The position numbers and the translations under genes were made by a program. A DNA stretch of 64,000 nt from Polytrichum commune. Its lineage: Eukaryota; Streptophyta; Polytrichopsida; Polytrichales; Polytrichaceae. The stretch spans positions 4,220,501 to 4,284,500 of the forward strand of contig OX485808.1 in NCBI GenBank assembly GCA_950295325.1, read 5' to 3'. Of the stretch, positions 10,078 through 22,651 are shown one piece after another; the stretch's first letter is position 1; every line of letters starts with the position of its first letter. The notes below the pieces were generated by a model. That model was not told where the DNA came from. It worked only from the letters and a program-made list of their open reading frames with translations, and made no database searches.

Positions 10078-12990
10078 CGCCTCAATTAGGGACTCATCTA
10101 TACTCATCAAGGACATAATCTATTGCTCAAGCAACTACCCATTTTCCCTGCTCACACATGGGTCACACACAACACCAACACCATCACTAGTGCAAGCTCG
10201 AGCCCCCTCGCAACCCTCAAACTCTGGACCCAACCCTTGTAATTTGTTTAAAAACTGTAGTGGGTTTGGCTACATGCTAAATCTAGAAGCAGTCAAGTTG
10301 GTAAACTTAAGATTTTTGTGGAGTTTATAAGGTGGCTACATTTAGATGAATCAAAGGGAGTATTTGGTGAATGCACATAACTTATTTGTCAATTTGGATT
10401 GGCAACTTCTAATTGTACATGGAAGATATCCTACGCTACATGTATGCTTTGATAAGGTGAACAATGGCTCCACATATAAAATAATAAGTGTCCCCATATT
10501 ATATTCACAGTCTACAAGTGGCCACACACACCACAAACTAAGGGGGAAGTTGGCTATGTAATGAAATTGGCTACACCAAAAAAAATTGCATTGGCCCCTC
10601 GAACCTCTAGAGGCTTCCAAGTTCAACCAAGTCCAACACCTTAGGCTAACAAAGGTTGCACCAATCCTCTCAAATATCAATATACACCAAATTTGAATCA
10701 CATATAAGATGATTAGAATTGAAACATAAAACACTTGAAGTACCTAATGCAATCCTACACTTAAAAAGGTGGACCAACCCACTTAAATAAGAGAATACAC
10801 CCAAAATGAACATCATTGCTTAAAACAACCACTCTTATAATCACATATACAGGTACAAATAGCTAAGAAGGGAGGTTGGTGCCTTCAAGCACTACTAGTA
10901 CATGCCACTTCATAACTTGATTTTTTTTACCCAAAGTTCTTAAATCCCTCTACATTCAAATGTGGCGCCACTAATCACCACTACATGAATAAAGAGGATA
11001 CAAGGTACAAGCTGAGAGAGAAAGAGGCTACAAGGTACAAGTTGAGAGAGCAAGATGGTGGCAACCACAGGGGTAGTGAATGGAGGAGAAAGTGTACGTT
11101 GACACCATTCAACCCACCCAACTAAACCCTAGGCGATATGCACCCTTGGATGAGAATATGGGCTCCAACCTCAGCACATAGGGGAGCTCATTGGCTGCTC
11201 CCAATAATGAAGCTTAGAGGTAGGTCCTAGTTTCTAGGCGTCTCCACTTTGCTCATGTGAAGCTAGTTGGCACCACCTCTTACCCACAAAGAGTGGAGGT
11301 GGCACCTTACAAGGCAAAGAAATCCAATTTTTTAAACAAGTGTGTTTAAATCAATGCACTTCACCTTAGCAAAGTGGCTATTAGGAACTAGATTAAAAGG
11401 GTTGCTTGGACTAAACCCTTCCCTAAGTCCCCCTGGAAGCTGCCTTTTTAAGGAATTTGGAGAAATTTTAACAAATATTTATAAATTCTAAGAAAGGAAA
11501 TTTAAAACTGGGGTTTGGACGGTCATCCTTGCATAAGAAAAACTAATTACAATTAGTTCTAAACATTAAAATTGGTGGTCTAGATTTTTTTCTGACTCAA
11601 ACATTTATGTAGTCATTGGATTCCTCTCAATGTCCTCTTTTCTATGCATGTTGTTTGCCTTTACATAATGACAAATTATAAATCTTAAATACATTAGAAA
11701 GGGGAAATAAGGAGTTGTTTTTAACAAAAGAGTTGCTACTATGGGCAACAAACTACAACATTGAATCTATTCCTACCAAACATAGGTTTGCAATTTTCAT
11801 TTACATATGTTTTATGTGTTTTATAGTTGCAAGATGTAAAAAGTGTGATTTTTGAGTTGAAACTTGAATCAATGTTGAATGAATCGCTAGTTAAATGTTG
11901 AGTAAACATGAAGTAGATACTAAACCCGGAAGGAAATACATCAACATTAAATCCACATCAATGTTTGTCACATGCATTTTGGGATGAGCCTCTTAAATTT
12001 TGGAGGCGCTTGCAAGGGCATAATATATCTCAGTTCAATGCTCCTTTTGCATTGAGACTTCATCTTAAGAAGCTCGTATCAAGCGTTCTTCTTTGAGTTC
12101 ATAACATGTACAAATAAATCTAACGATGGCTTCATCCAAAGCATAGCACACATATTTAGGCTAAACCGGACATGTTCTCAAAATGGTGACTTTATGATTA
12201 AATCAATTTTATGGGCAGATTAGTGGATATACTTTCAACTAATCTATAGTAAATTTCTTTATTGATATACAAATCCTTAGTGAATTTTTGAATTCTAAAA
12301 TATTAAGCATAATATAGTTTTTTTCCCTCAATACTATATATTGGTCCAAATTTTCTTAAATATGAATTGATCATGAGAGAGTTTATGACAAACTTCTTGG
12401 TTGAGGAAAAATATTATTGTTTGATTGTCTAGAGGTTGATTCTACCTTTCGGGAAGAGCCTTATCGTTTGATGAGGATTTATTTAGTGATGCTCAAGATG
12501 ATGTTCTTCCCCAAAATCCCTTGGTGGTAGTCAAGGGGCCTCCACAACAACTCTTTTTGTTAATGCCAATGGCGAAATCATTAATGACATTTCATTCTGC
12601 CAATGGCGAAATCCCATGCCATCCTTGCAAATTATGCAACCCATAATTTGTGTGTAATAATTCATGCTCATGCACATGGCGCATATGGCACTTGTGGTCA
12701 ATGTTAGACACTATCCTCATAATTTTCAGAAGCTCATATGAATATCTTATTCACGATCAAACTCAAGATGCTCATGCTCATCAAATGGTCATATAGGTCC
12801 CCGTAATTATGTTGCTCATCGAGTCTAGAACACTTATCATATATTGAACACATGAGTTCAATGTTCCTTTGTAAAATACATGTGCCTTATTATAAGCATC
12901 CGTCCTTGGAGCCTGACCTTCCCACGTAAGTTACCACTCCAATACGAATAGGTGTCCGATTAGCATTAGACGAGTAACCGAATTAGGCAC
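9111..12990. other. intergenic with simple repeats, no gene seen
   Basis: Holds an A-rich (GAAAAA)n tract at 9840-9872, a (TTG)n microsatellite at 10018-10074, and a short tandem duplication of AGGCTACAAGGTACAAG at about 11000-11052. The open frames across the microsatellite are polyglutamine or polyvaline readings of the repeat and are not genes. Confidence 0.6.
10018..10074. repeat. (TTG)n microsatellite, about 19 units
   Basis: Uninterrupted GTT/TTG trinucleotide run. Confidence 0.95.
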
Positions 12991-13240
12991 GCCCACCTTA
13001 GGTCTCGTGGACAGAAGTCCGATGCAGTGGACCATTCCGGCGGAATGGGTTCTCCGAAGGAGCGAACAAGCGGCTCATGTACGAGGATTTGTAGAAGGAA
13101 GCGGCAATAATCATGTACTGTTGAGGAACATCAAGGGATCGGCCATCTTGTGTGAATTGCTTGAATGTGCGGGAACACGGGAACCGTTGCAAGCTGGAGG
13201 AGAGCGAGCGGCCAGTGGCATGGGGCCTGATCCTCATGGC

Positions 13241-13313
13241 CTGATCTTCCTGCAGAAATGGCACAAGAGAGAGAAGGCTGTGAGGCTGCGATCGAAGGTT
13301 GTTCGCATATATG
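13241..13313 (+). promoter_or_regulatory. proximal promoter of rbcS copy 1
   Basis: CTGATCTT (13241-13248), GGCTGTGAGGCTG (13276-13288) and a TATA-like CATATATG (13306-13313) occur in this order upstream of the start codon. The same three elements occur in the same order before the two other rbcS 5' ends in this window. Confidence 0.55.
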
Positions 13314-13404
13314 CCTTCCTGATCTTACAAACTTCATCACTTCCTATTCTTACAGCTGAGCAGTGATCCACTGCAATTTTCATTAAGAAGCTGCTTCTGC
13401 GGAG

Positions 13405-13959
13405 ATGGCTTCCTGCATGGCTGCCGCTGCCACCATGGCCCCTGCTGCTGCTCTTGGAGCGGCCACTTCCAGCGTCACCGCCTCGCAGGCGTCCACCTCC
13501 GTGAAGGCCTTCACCGGCCTCAAGAGCGCTACTCTGTTCGCCGGCAACAACACCAACGCCGTCAGCAGCGTCAGCAACGGAAGCCGTGTGCAGTGCATGC
13601 AGGTGTGGACTCCCGTCAACAACCTCAAGTTCGAGACTCTGTCCTACTTGCCTCCCTTGAACGCCGATGCCATCGCCAAGCAGGTGGACTACATCCTGCG
13701 TAACGGCTGGATCCCTTGCATCGAGTTCGACATGGTGGGCACGATCTCCCAGACCAACTTCAAGGGCTCAGGATACTACGACAACAGGTACTGGACCATG
13801 TGGAAGTTGCCCTTGTTCGGCGCCACCGACTCCAGCTTGGTGTTGGCTGAGATCGAGGAGGCCAAGAAGGCTTACCCCGAGGCTTACATCCGTGTGTTGG
13901 CCTTCGACAACGTGAGGCAGGTGCAGGTGGCCGGATTCATCGCCCAGAGGCCCGCCTAG
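13405..13959 (+). CDS. rbcS: ribulose-bisphosphate carboxylase small subunit, copy 1 (plastid precursor)
   Basis: The 184-residue precursor of the small subunit of Rubisco assembles with the plastid-encoded large subunit into the L8S8 CO2-fixing enzyme. Residues 1-64 form a Ser/Thr/Ala-rich chloroplast transit peptide with the usual FTGLKSA motif. Processing is expected at C64/M65, giving a 120-residue mature chain starting MQVWTP. Recognisable family segments are [21 protein letters not shown] and the C-terminal part around QVQVAGF. The frame is uninterrupted; many land-plant rbcS genes, including those of angiosperms, have introns. Codons are strongly G/C-ending, unlike the AT-rich flanks. 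It differs from copy 2 at one residue (M5 versus I5). Another ATG at codon 11 is less likely as the start because codon 1 fits the transit peptide and matches in all 5' copies. Confidence 0.97.
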   Translation: MASCMAAAATMAPAAALGAATSSVTASQASTSVKAFTGLKSATLFAGNNTNAVSSVSNGSRVQCMQVWTPVNNLKFETLSYLPPLNADAIAKQVDYILRNGWIPCIEFDMVGTISQTNFKGSGYYDNRYWTMWKLPLFGATDSSLVLAEIEEAKKAYPEAYIRVLAFDNVRQVQVAGFIAQRPA

Positions 13960-15300
13960 ATACTTCATAGTACATCCTTCATCTCCATTTATTTGTCGAT
14001 ATGTACCTCTAGCCATGGTTCAATATGGCGCTTGACTCAGCAGTAAAACATCATGTGCCTTCATCACCACCTTTTGTTGTGCGATTATGCAGATAACACA
14101 CTGAATTTGTCTGCCTGTCTGCATCTGTTTGCAAGCCACTCTCAAATTTACATGCCGATTGCAATGTTTGTACATAATTTTCGAGGATCATTCTGGCCGA
14201 TGTTTTTCCAGCCGTGTTTAGTTTCTCCATGTCTTTGCGACCTTTGTTATATGCCGACCTTACAGTACCGCAAGTTTAGTGTGCGTTCAGCGGTTCTTGT
14301 CCTAGGGTTTCTACCGAGCTGTGGAATTGGCTCTGTTATGTAGGTAGACATGGAGATAGAAGTTTTGGGAGTCTGCTGCTCAATCATCAGTGAGACCGGT
14401 GCATTTTCCTACGGACACTGCCATTTGAGATACAAACCTGTTGCCGAGAAACAAACGAAAATGTCCTTTTCATGCAAAGAAAAGATATTTCACGTGACCT
14501 GGCAGCTCCATCGCTAGGCCTACATCATTTGCAACCTAGCCGGTGAAGGAGCGGCCATAAGGACGGCCGACTGCGATTTCCCCGTGATCTGTCCGGATCG
14601 ACTGCGCATAAAGTGCAAAAGTATTAATGCAGCAGGGGCTCACGTCGTTGGCCATTTCTTACGACAGCCTTTCTCATAGATTTCACCATCATGATGGCAC
14701 TGATGAAAGAAACTTTTTCTGAAGGTACAGGTAAAACCCCTAGGCGAAAATACTGGAATAGACGAGCGAAAGGAACAGCAAAGTAAACACTCTGTAAATC
14801 CAACCCTGCAAAAACGTTTTATTATGAGTAGGCGACAATTGAAACTGAACCTTGGTTAACATACACATTGATACATCTGGTAACATTGCTAAGCTACCTC
14901 ACAGGGATGTTTTCACACCCTCCAAATTGGAATGTGCTGGGTGCAAATTTCCACTTATGCCAAATTTGATTCTTGAATCCACAATTGAAGTTGATGAACA
15001 GTTTCGGTGGAATTGCAAGCTTCCATCTACAAACCAGCTCCCCAAGAAGCGACTCATTGAACAGCAAGGGTGTAAGCAAACAATCTTCCCACTTCTTAAC
15101 AATGGGGAACACCAGGCGGAGACATTGCATTTCATCTGGTTTCTTGCACAAAATCTTTCAGCTTCTGACCCTAACGAAGTAGTCAAATGAGGTTCTTCAG
15201 TTGCTAGATAAACTGAACATAATTGGTTTGGGGTTGTATCTTGCTTATGTGGCGCTTTGTGAGTGGTTCTGAGGAGGCTAAATTGTACGACGATAATCAC
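13960..15300. other. rbcS 3' flank and intergenic sequence
   Basis: The 3' flank of copy 1 differs from that of copy 2 from shortly after the stop codon. Frames on both strands around 14852-15190 are 85-133 codons long but have no recognisable motif and no clear preferred strand, so none is called. Confidence 0.5.
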
Positions 15301-15521
15301 TACACCAAATATGATATTTGGTGTGACTTACTATTTGGATTTACACGGTGCTATATCTTTTTGCTATTGAAATAAACTTTTACCAAGTAAAGTTGTCAAT
15401 GTTCTATAATGTCCAAACTACCAATTTAACATTTGTTGGTAAAATATGAGATTTACAGTAAATAGATATAGCATTGCGTAATTCCAAATAGTAAGTCACA
15501 CTAAATATCGTATTTAGTGTA
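15301..15521. mobile_element. MITE, TACACC family, full-length copy
   Basis: Terminal inverted repeats of about 55 bp: the left end TACACCAAATATGATATTTG and the reverse complement of the right end TACACTAAATACGATATTTA both continue into GTGTGACTTACTATTTGG and a GCTATATC block. Each end is itself an imperfect palindrome. The element is 221 bp with no coding capacity. Related copies are at 52744-52952 and, as one end only, at 4710-4735. Confidence 0.8.
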
Positions 15522-16684
15522 CTCGATGCCATGCCACGTAGGTAGGAAGGACGTGGCAAGCAGTCATTGGCTCGTTACAATTCTGCCACCGATCATGTGG
15601 GGTATTGGTACAATATCAATGTGTAATGGCATCCCTCAATAGGCTCAGCCTACAAGCCCCCATTATACACCGATACACAACCTCATAAAAATCAACACTT
15701 AATACATAATTTGATGTAATTTGTCACTTTTATACAAACATTGCAATGACAATAGTTCGCTTTTCTATGAATATTGCAATGACAATAGTTCAAAAGGTCC
15801 TGGACAAGTTTAATTTGCACTTGTCGCTTGGCCAAGAACGGATTGCAAATGAGCACCACAACCAAATTACGAGACTAAATTTATCAAACACTTAACTCAT
15901 TTCTTTCCTAGAAGTGTACATCATAATCCTAATTCGTTTTCACAGATGGGGAGAGTATCCATTAAAATTTAGGACATCTCACAACCGGGACTTCATGGAG
16001 TTTATTGATATCGGTCATTGACCTCGATGGTCATGCTTGATCTTGGTCCCTCGTTCCATGAAATGCCCAAGTGGAGCATTAACGTATATATATCTCAACA
16101 CACAGGTATTAAATTGATTATCACCATGAACTAGATTCAAGAACATTAGATAAGCACATAGTATCTACAAGAAAGATGACCATTTTGGGAACTTAAGACA
16201 ACATGAAATATTTAGGCACAAATATATGAGAAAACTAGACAACATGAAAGATTCAGGCATGCGTTAGCAATCCATGATGGTGGTCAACTAATAGAAGCGA
16301 ATTCTATCTAGTAACTGCATCAAGCATGTGGTTCAATCTAAACACAATAGGTACATGCCATGGCTATTATATGGCATCTTGTTCTTTGAGTTGAGCCCCC
16401 ATGAATCTACTTGGATAATCGGGTATTGAACCAGGTGTGACAAAGGAGTATTTGTAGGGGAGTTGTGAAATAATGTGAATATTCATGGGATATTCAATGG
16501 GATTGATTTGAATATCTTACAATTATATATGTTTATAAATTTTTACTTTGAAACATTAAATGGAACCCAATTTTTGTTTTGCACGACGTTTTCTACTGAC
16601 ACGTTGGTTATCCCCTTTGGAAATGTGTGCCCCATAGGTTTACAGTCAATTCATCCCAATTGGATCCATCTAGGCCAATAAGTA
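15522..16684. other. intergenic, no gene seen
   Basis: A short direct repeat (CAATGACAATAGTTC at about 15745 and 15778) is the only structure noted. Confidence 0.45.
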
Positions 16685-16930
16685 TGTGTCATTGTCCGGG
16701 GAGATTTTAGGCATAAATGGTCAAGATCCGAGTGTTTCCAAGTCCAATCGGTTACACGTTGACATCTTCCGGTTGTTCTTTATTGATTTGAGGTATATTC
16801 TCTAGAGTTAATGAAAGGATCGATAATTTTTGTGAAGTCTTGAACTTCAATTGCTTAATTCTCAAACTCAATTGGTTCATCTACAACTAGCGGTGGGTTC
16901 TCCTTGTTCATTGGTGTGTTTGTTACAACA
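16685..16930. repeat. dispersed repeat R3, copy 1
   Basis: Shares GTGTTTCCAAGTCCAA, ACACGTTGACATCTT-like text, TTGAGGTATRTTCT, TTCTTGAACTTCA-like text and TTCATCTAYAACTAGC in order with 18485-18725, same orientation. Confidence 0.7.
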
Positions 16931-18484
16931 AAGTTAGTTACGCTCAAACATCCGTAATATCAGCCCCCTTAATGTCACTGCTTCTCTTACATCTCGAAAC
17001 CTTAGGGAACGGGTGTTCTCAGTTTGAATCTCACCCCTTGTTGTCACATTTCCCTCCCATATATCATGGTTTGTGACATTAAATTAGACCACCAAAGAGT
17101 TCAAGCCACGCTCTCACACGCATCACGTTGTCACCATTATAATTATTGTCAATATTGTAATGCTGACGTTGTGTTATTCCACAATATCACATGCTACACT
17201 GATTCTCTTTTATCACACGCCCATGTTACCACTACAACACTCCTTAATATCGCGTGCACTTTGGTTGCCACAAGCGTGATACTACGGAGGTTAGAGTGTA
17301 TCTAATTTCTCTCTTAAAGTCGGCCTCCGACCCCACTCACAATTTTATTCATGACGACTTTCGCAACTCTTGGCCAGCAAAGACTGTGGGCGGGGGCCCT
17401 CATTCATTGGCTCTTCATGTTTGTGGTAAGCATGGGCTGTGCCTGGGCTGCGGAATTTATTAGCAACTCACTTTCCCATCCCAATCATCCACATATTGGA
17501 TGAGAAATGTCAGTTTCCCATCCAAATCATCTCTAGACTGGATGAAAAAGCTCGTGTATCCACTCGGTAGGAAAAGGGAAAGGGCATCCAACAAATATCT
17601 CATGGAGTAGCTGGAGGCCATTGTAGGGTGGTGGGGGGGGGGGGGTGGTCAATCAACATATAATAATAGCAACAAAAGAATCCAAAACCTTGAAAGTGCT
17701 AGCCACTTGGCAAAAAGGAGGCCACCGATTTTTTTGGGGGCTCATGGGAGATAGTTACTTACAAATTTAATGATGTACGAACCAATTTAAGATGCAGCTT
17801 TTTCCATTGAAAGCGAGGAATGTTTTTCCCGTAAAAAGGAGTAAGACATAGGCATATGAGTCCTAGGCACTTGATATGTGTCACTGGAAACTCGTCCTAT
17901 GTCATTGGAAAATTTGCAAATCTAGAACAGTGGTAGATTCGCGTTGTTCTTTTATCGACGCGGGACGATTGTGTAGGACTCGTGTGCTAGTAGTGAAGTA
18001 ATCATATGCATTTGTGAAACGTGGCCTACAAGGCTTGTTTCATCACAAGCCGGATCTAGTGTGAAATAAATATATCCATGTTGATTTCACAATGATCGAA
18101 TGCATTGAACTATAGGAAACTAGGATTTCAAATATATATATTTGATATCATACATGAATTTTGGACAATTCCAACCGTTAATATGATGTACACTAAATAG
18201 CAATACTACACAAATACGATGGTTGAAGAACATGAAATACAAACATTTGAAGTTGTGATTGTTGTGTTGTTGCTTTTGCTAATGTTGTTTGATATTTTGT
18301 CCCCATAAGTGCACATCCCTTATTATTTTGGAACAAGTAATTTATCCAAATATATTTAATGTCAATTAAGATCAAATCAATTCTTACCAAACACATACTG
18401 TATATGAATTTGATAAATTGTTTTTATATAGTAGTTGCATGACCTCAAAGGTTTAATTAATGATTGGATCTTGATGTTGAATGA
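16931..18484. other. intergenic, no gene seen
   Basis: Contains an uninterrupted G tract at about 17633-17645. Short frames near 17024-17463 have no recognisable motif. Confidence 0.45.
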
Positions 18485-18725
18485 AACAGTATCGGGGGAG
18501 GTCTTTTTTGCATAGTCGGTTGAGGTCCTTGTGTTTCCAAGTCCAACCCGTCACATGTTGACATCTTTTGGTTTTTCATTAGTACATTGAGGTATGTTCT
18601 TTGAATTCCTCTAAAATGACAAATAATTTAAGTTTCCAACATTCTTGAACTTCACCCGGTTATTTCTTAACCTCAACCGCTTCATCTATAACTAGCAGTC
18701 GGTGCTCCCCATTCATAAGACTGAA
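18485..18725. repeat. dispersed repeat R3, copy 2
   Basis: Second copy of the block at 16685-16930. Downstream, 18780-18900 and 19110-19180 also resemble each other (GTGTCA, CACTAGTAAAGA/CCCTAGTAAAGA). Confidence 0.7.
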
Positions 18726-19911
18726 TCAACAGCTAAATGTTGAGTTAGTACTAAAAAATATTATATTTCCTCAAGTTTTTGTCATGTGTCAATCCTACAT
18801 TGGTTGAGAGCATCTTGAATCCCACATGGAAAGTACATTATGGCCCTAGTAAAGATGAATAGAAAGCCGACCCTCTATGGTAGTATGTAACACACGATAA
18901 TTTAACATTTACTGCTCACTTGCATTTTGAGATGTACTCTAAAACTTGAAGGACAGTCCCTACATATTTGAAGGGTCCACATCCCACCATCATCCATGTT
19001 ATCACAAATGCATTATGAGTCATATAGTGTACTTGGAGCTACCATAGAGGGGCTCTCTATTCCAACAATGAATAATGATTTTCTCCTTATATTGTGCTAC
19101 GTGTCATTGGACCTACTTTGGATGAGACCCTTTGTATTGGAAGTGAATATTACATTCCGACACTAGTAAAGAGGAAATAGGGTGCCTATATCATCATCCG
19201 TGTATCATCATCCACAACCCTAGGTATTTCATTCTACTTCTTAGAAATTTTATAAAGCTTGAAGAATCGATGAACTTCAAATTGCTTATAATCTCAAACT
19301 TGTTCCAAAATAATACTCCAAACCAAATTCTAAAAACGGCGACCTTGCGAATGCTACAGATAAAAGCATGTGAATGTTAAGTGGCTGATTTTTTGGGGTT
19401 TTTCTTCTAGTTTTTCACCATCCTCTATTGATCATCTTCACCTCTTGAAGTTTATGTTAAGTTAGAACTTAGCAAATGTATCAAGAAACATGAACCATAA
19501 CTAGACCTCCTTTGATTTAATTATGCTAATCGGAATTACAATTTTTTTGATTCCCTTCACCGAACACATGGGTCCTCCGAATTGTGTTCACTATTGAGTG
19601 TGGAACATGTGTTTGAAATTTGATGGTGTAGCCCAATCTCTTTCAAACATGTGCCTTCTTTATGGTGTTTGTTCTTTGACCCTCACCGTTCTTAGTTTGT
19701 TCTTAGTTGCGTCGGCGTTCACGGGGAGGTGGTTTCCAGGGCGATGTAAGGTGTGAGGTTTGCAGGCGACTGATGACAGAATCAAAGCCGAACTGCACTG
19801 TATCAGGCTATGGACTCCGGGAGTGTAGACTGCGAACCTGTCACTGTGAAGATCGGGAATCGGGGACCCGTTAGAAAGGACGCTGGTGGCCGTGCCTGAT
19901 TTTCTTCATGC
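18726..19911. other. intergenic, then GC-richer upstream region of rbcS copy 2
   Basis: From about 19700 base composition shifts towards GC as the rbcS promoter region begins. No gene seen. Confidence 0.45.
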
Positions 19912-19993
19912 CTGATCTTTTTAGTTTTTCGCAAGGGACGATTTCTGTGAGGCTGTGAGGCTCTCGGCGAGAACAGCAGCCTTGGTATATAAA
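19912..19993 (+). promoter_or_regulatory. proximal promoter of rbcS copy 2
   Basis: CTGATCTT (19912-19919), CTGTGAGGCTGTGAGGCT (19945-19962) and a canonical TATATAAA (19986-19993). Order and approximate spacing match copies 1 and 4. Confidence 0.65.
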
Positions 19994-20076
19994 TTGCGTT
20001 GCTCCAGTCTCATCATTCCTTATTCCCTCACACGCTTCATCCAGCCACCAAGTTTTCTGTAGCAAGTTCTGGAGAG

Positions 20077-20631
20077 ATGGCTTCCTGCATAGCCGCCGCT
20101 GCCACCATGGCCCCTGCTGCTGCTCTTGGAGCAGCCACTTCCAGCGTCACCGCCTCGCAGGCGTCCACCTCCGTGAAGGCTTTCACCGGCCTCAAGAGCG
20201 CTACTCTGTTCGCCGGCAACAACACCAACGCCGTCAGCAGCGTCAGCAACGGAAGCCGCGTGCAGTGCATGCAGGTGTGGACTCCCGTCAACAACCTCAA
20301 GTTCGAGACCCTGTCCTACTTGCCTCCCTTGAACGCCGACGCCATCGCCAAGCAGGTGGACTACATCCTGCGTAACGGCTGGATTCCTTGCATCGAGTTC
20401 GACATGGTGGGCACGATCTCCCAGACCAACTTCAAGGGCTCAGGATACTACGACAACAGGTACTGGACCATGTGGAAGTTGCCCTTGTTCGGCGCCACCG
20501 ACTCCAGCTTGGTGTTGGCTGAGATCGAGGAGGCCAAGAAGGCTTACCCCGAGGCTTACATCCGTGTGTTGGCCTTCGACAACGTGAGGCAGGTGCAGGT
20601 GGCCGGATTCATCGCCCAGAGGCCCGCCTAG
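20077..20631 (+). CDS. rbcS: ribulose-bisphosphate carboxylase small subunit, copy 2 (plastid precursor)
   Basis: This is the second intact, intronless 184-codon rbcS. The frame is open 26 codons further upstream to an ATG at 19999, but the start at 20077 is chosen because it matches copy 1, follows the shared leader AGCAAGTTCTG-GAGATGG seen also in the 26298 remnant, and gives a normal transit peptide. By eye it differs from copy 1 at eight nucleotides, all in the first 340 bases; the last ~215 bases are identical, and only residue 5 (I for M) changes. This points to recent duplication or continuing gene conversion. The 3' flank is unlike that of copy 1 but matches the flank of the remnant at 24712-24834. 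Confidence 0.97.
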   Translation: MASCIAAAATMAPAAALGAATSSVTASQASTSVKAFTGLKSATLFAGNNTNAVSSVSNGSRVQCMQVWTPVNNLKFETLSYLPPLNADAIAKQVDYILRNGWIPCIEFDMVGTISQTNFKGSGYYDNRYWTMWKLPLFGATDSSLVLAEIEEAKKAYPEAYIRVLAFDNVRQVQVAGFIAQRPA

Positions 20632-21520
20632 ATTAACTTAGTACTCTTTGCTGTGGATGCAATCGTGGTTGCTGAAGGTAGCAATTACGTATGTCCACTA
20701 ATGTACAATTCAATTTAGTAAAGACTTAATGATTTGCTCGACCTGCAGATGATGATGATGATGTGTTGGCCTCAGCGGTGGTGTATAACTAGTAAGTCAC
20801 GGTTTCCTATAATGCGAGTGATGTTGTTCGTGATGGCGGTCACGATGCACTTGTCTTTTTAAGTAGTTGTACCTGAGAATGTCTAAGGAGATCAGTTTGG
20901 TTGTTTCGACGGATGGTATAGTTATCAATCTCCTGTATTCTCACGGGAGTGAGAAATCGAAACTCGGAAATATGTGTGTGGAACAGACTTTCAATTAGCT
21001 ACATTTCGACATCCGCCCTTTCTGTGAACAACTGTCTTGCGAAATATACGGGTACAGTAGCTTTGACTCTGATGGAGAATGAAGAACTTCTCTTCTCTCG
21101 CGGTGTTTGCGGAAGATATTCTTCTGATCTTTCATGAATTTCCCGCACAAATCCCAAAGTGGTAATTCAATGCCGAGGAATGTCGCCAGAATTATTTAGG
21201 AGTGCCTTTTACGGTAAATAGACCTGTGAAAACACTACGCTACACTTTATTGCTGTTTCCTTGCGCGCATTCTATTGTCTTGATTGACATTAGCACTTCT
21301 TGCTGGCCGTAACTACAAATGCAGAGTGTGGAATTTTGTGGAAATTATTGTATTTCACATGTCTCGCAATTTATGTTTCGTTCAGAGCTGCAATGTCAAC
21401 CTACCAAGAGTAACCTATAATTTTGTGGAGAGTGGCTACAGCGCCAAGGGCTTTAAGGTTGAAAATGGGCTTTGTCACATAAGTATGCTTTTAGACATAG
21501 ATTTCTATGCTTAAGTAGTT
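20632..21520. repeat. rbcS 3'-flank segmental duplication, copy A
   Basis: The flank matches 24835-25660 in colinear blocks: GATTAACTTAGTACTCTT directly after the stop, AGTAAAGACTTAATGATT, CGGGAGTGAGAA, CTTGCGCGCATTC, GCTGGCCGYAACT and CGTTCAGAGCT. This shows that rbcS copy 2 and the remnant at 24712 derive from one duplicated segment. Confidence 0.8.
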
Positions 21521-21674
21521 TGTCGTCCACCTCCCTTCCATCCTACTTCGTGATGAAGATGATGAACAGCTCGCACAGAGTCATGCTCTGTGCGATTCGC
21601 TTTAAAACCTCTGCAACTGCTCTTCTCCGAAATGGCCAGTGTCGTCCTCTGCGTCTGGAACACACTTCTGATTC

Positions 21675-22110
21675 GTATGGATGAATGTTGTTCACAACTT
21701 CCAGTTATAGGATTTTATACGGACTAATTCTATCCAACATACCCTCGATCTACTAAGGATGATTAGTACCATCTAGACATCCATGGATGAACTTGTGACG
21801 CAAGCGACCTTGAACTACGTAGATCCATTCGAAAACTCTACGTTACTTTAGGTCTAATTTAAACCACATTGGATGAATATCTCGAAGTCCTCTAGAGCCA
21901 AAGACACTTCTCATCCTTATGGACGAACGTCGCTTATAACTCCCAGCTATTGACTGTTGGATGGAGCATACATCTATGGATGTATGATCCCACCCATTCG
22001 CCAAGGATGATGAATATCATCCAGACATTAGTAGATGAACTTATGATGCAAGCGACTTTAAACTATGGAGATTTGTTCCGAAATACTGAGTTAATTTAGG
22101 GCTAGTTTAC
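21675..22110. repeat. diverged tandem duplication, two units of ~200-240 bp
   Basis: Unit 1 (about 21675-21870) and unit 2 (about 21917-22110) share TATGGAYGAAYGT, AAGGATGATKA, GATGAACTTRTGAYGCAAGC and AACTAYGKAGAT. The second unit runs into the MITE at 22099. Confidence 0.65.
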
Positions 22111-22651
22111 ATTCCATGGTTCAGACCATGAAACATGGCCTTTCTTCATGGTTCAACTTCATGGTCCAATTTCTTAAATAATCAATTTATAAAGTCTTTG
22201 GGCCCCTCACTAAGTGTAAATCAAATGTGAACCAAGAGGAATGACCATGCACCAAGAAGTGAATGAGCTATTTTTTTAATATATGTCCAAAAAAGGCAAG
22301 TGAAAAAAATTAAAATAAAGTTTGACCATTCTCTTGTTTTTTCTTGTTTTCATCTTCTCTTCCCCAAAATACATTCCATTAAAAAATTATTATAACAACA
22401 TTTCTCTATCATGGGCCCTTGCTTTTTCCTACTACAACACTTATTTTACCTCTCCCACCACAAAACCCATTGGACCATGTCAGTGGATAATGCAGGCCTT
22501 AAAATACGTCTTTTGGAGACCTCGAACTCCATAATCACTCTGACATTTTTTCCTCGGTGTAAATTGAAGTGGTCACGAGACAAGTTCAACAACCAATCAC
22601 ATTTTCTATAGGGCCTTGGGATGACTTCATGGTAATGGTTTAAACAGCCCC
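22099..22651. mobile_element. MITE-like element with TTA target duplication
   Basis: The left end GGGCTAGTTTACATTCCATGG and the reverse complement of the right end GGGGCTGTTTAAACCATTACC are imperfect inverted repeats. TTA flanks both sides (22096-22098 and 22652-22654), the target duplication expected of PIF/Harbinger-type insertions. The 553-bp interior has no transposase frame. It may be related to the element at 2201-2593. Confidence 0.6.

Noticed and set aside
9876-10330. Polyglutamine (minus) and polyvaline (plus) proteins
   Set aside because: Both are translations of the (TTG)n microsatellite with no supporting coding sequence on either side.
12998-13366. 119-codon plus-strand frame before rbcS copy 1
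   Set aside because: It spans the shared rbcS promoter elements and TATA box and has no protein resemblance. It is GC-richer promoter sequence.
19999-20076. Upstream in-frame ATG extending rbcS copy 2 by 26 residues
   Set aside because: It lies within a few bases of the TATA element, so it is in or before the leader. Copy 1 and remnant C have no such extension, and the start at 20077 gives the standard transit peptide.
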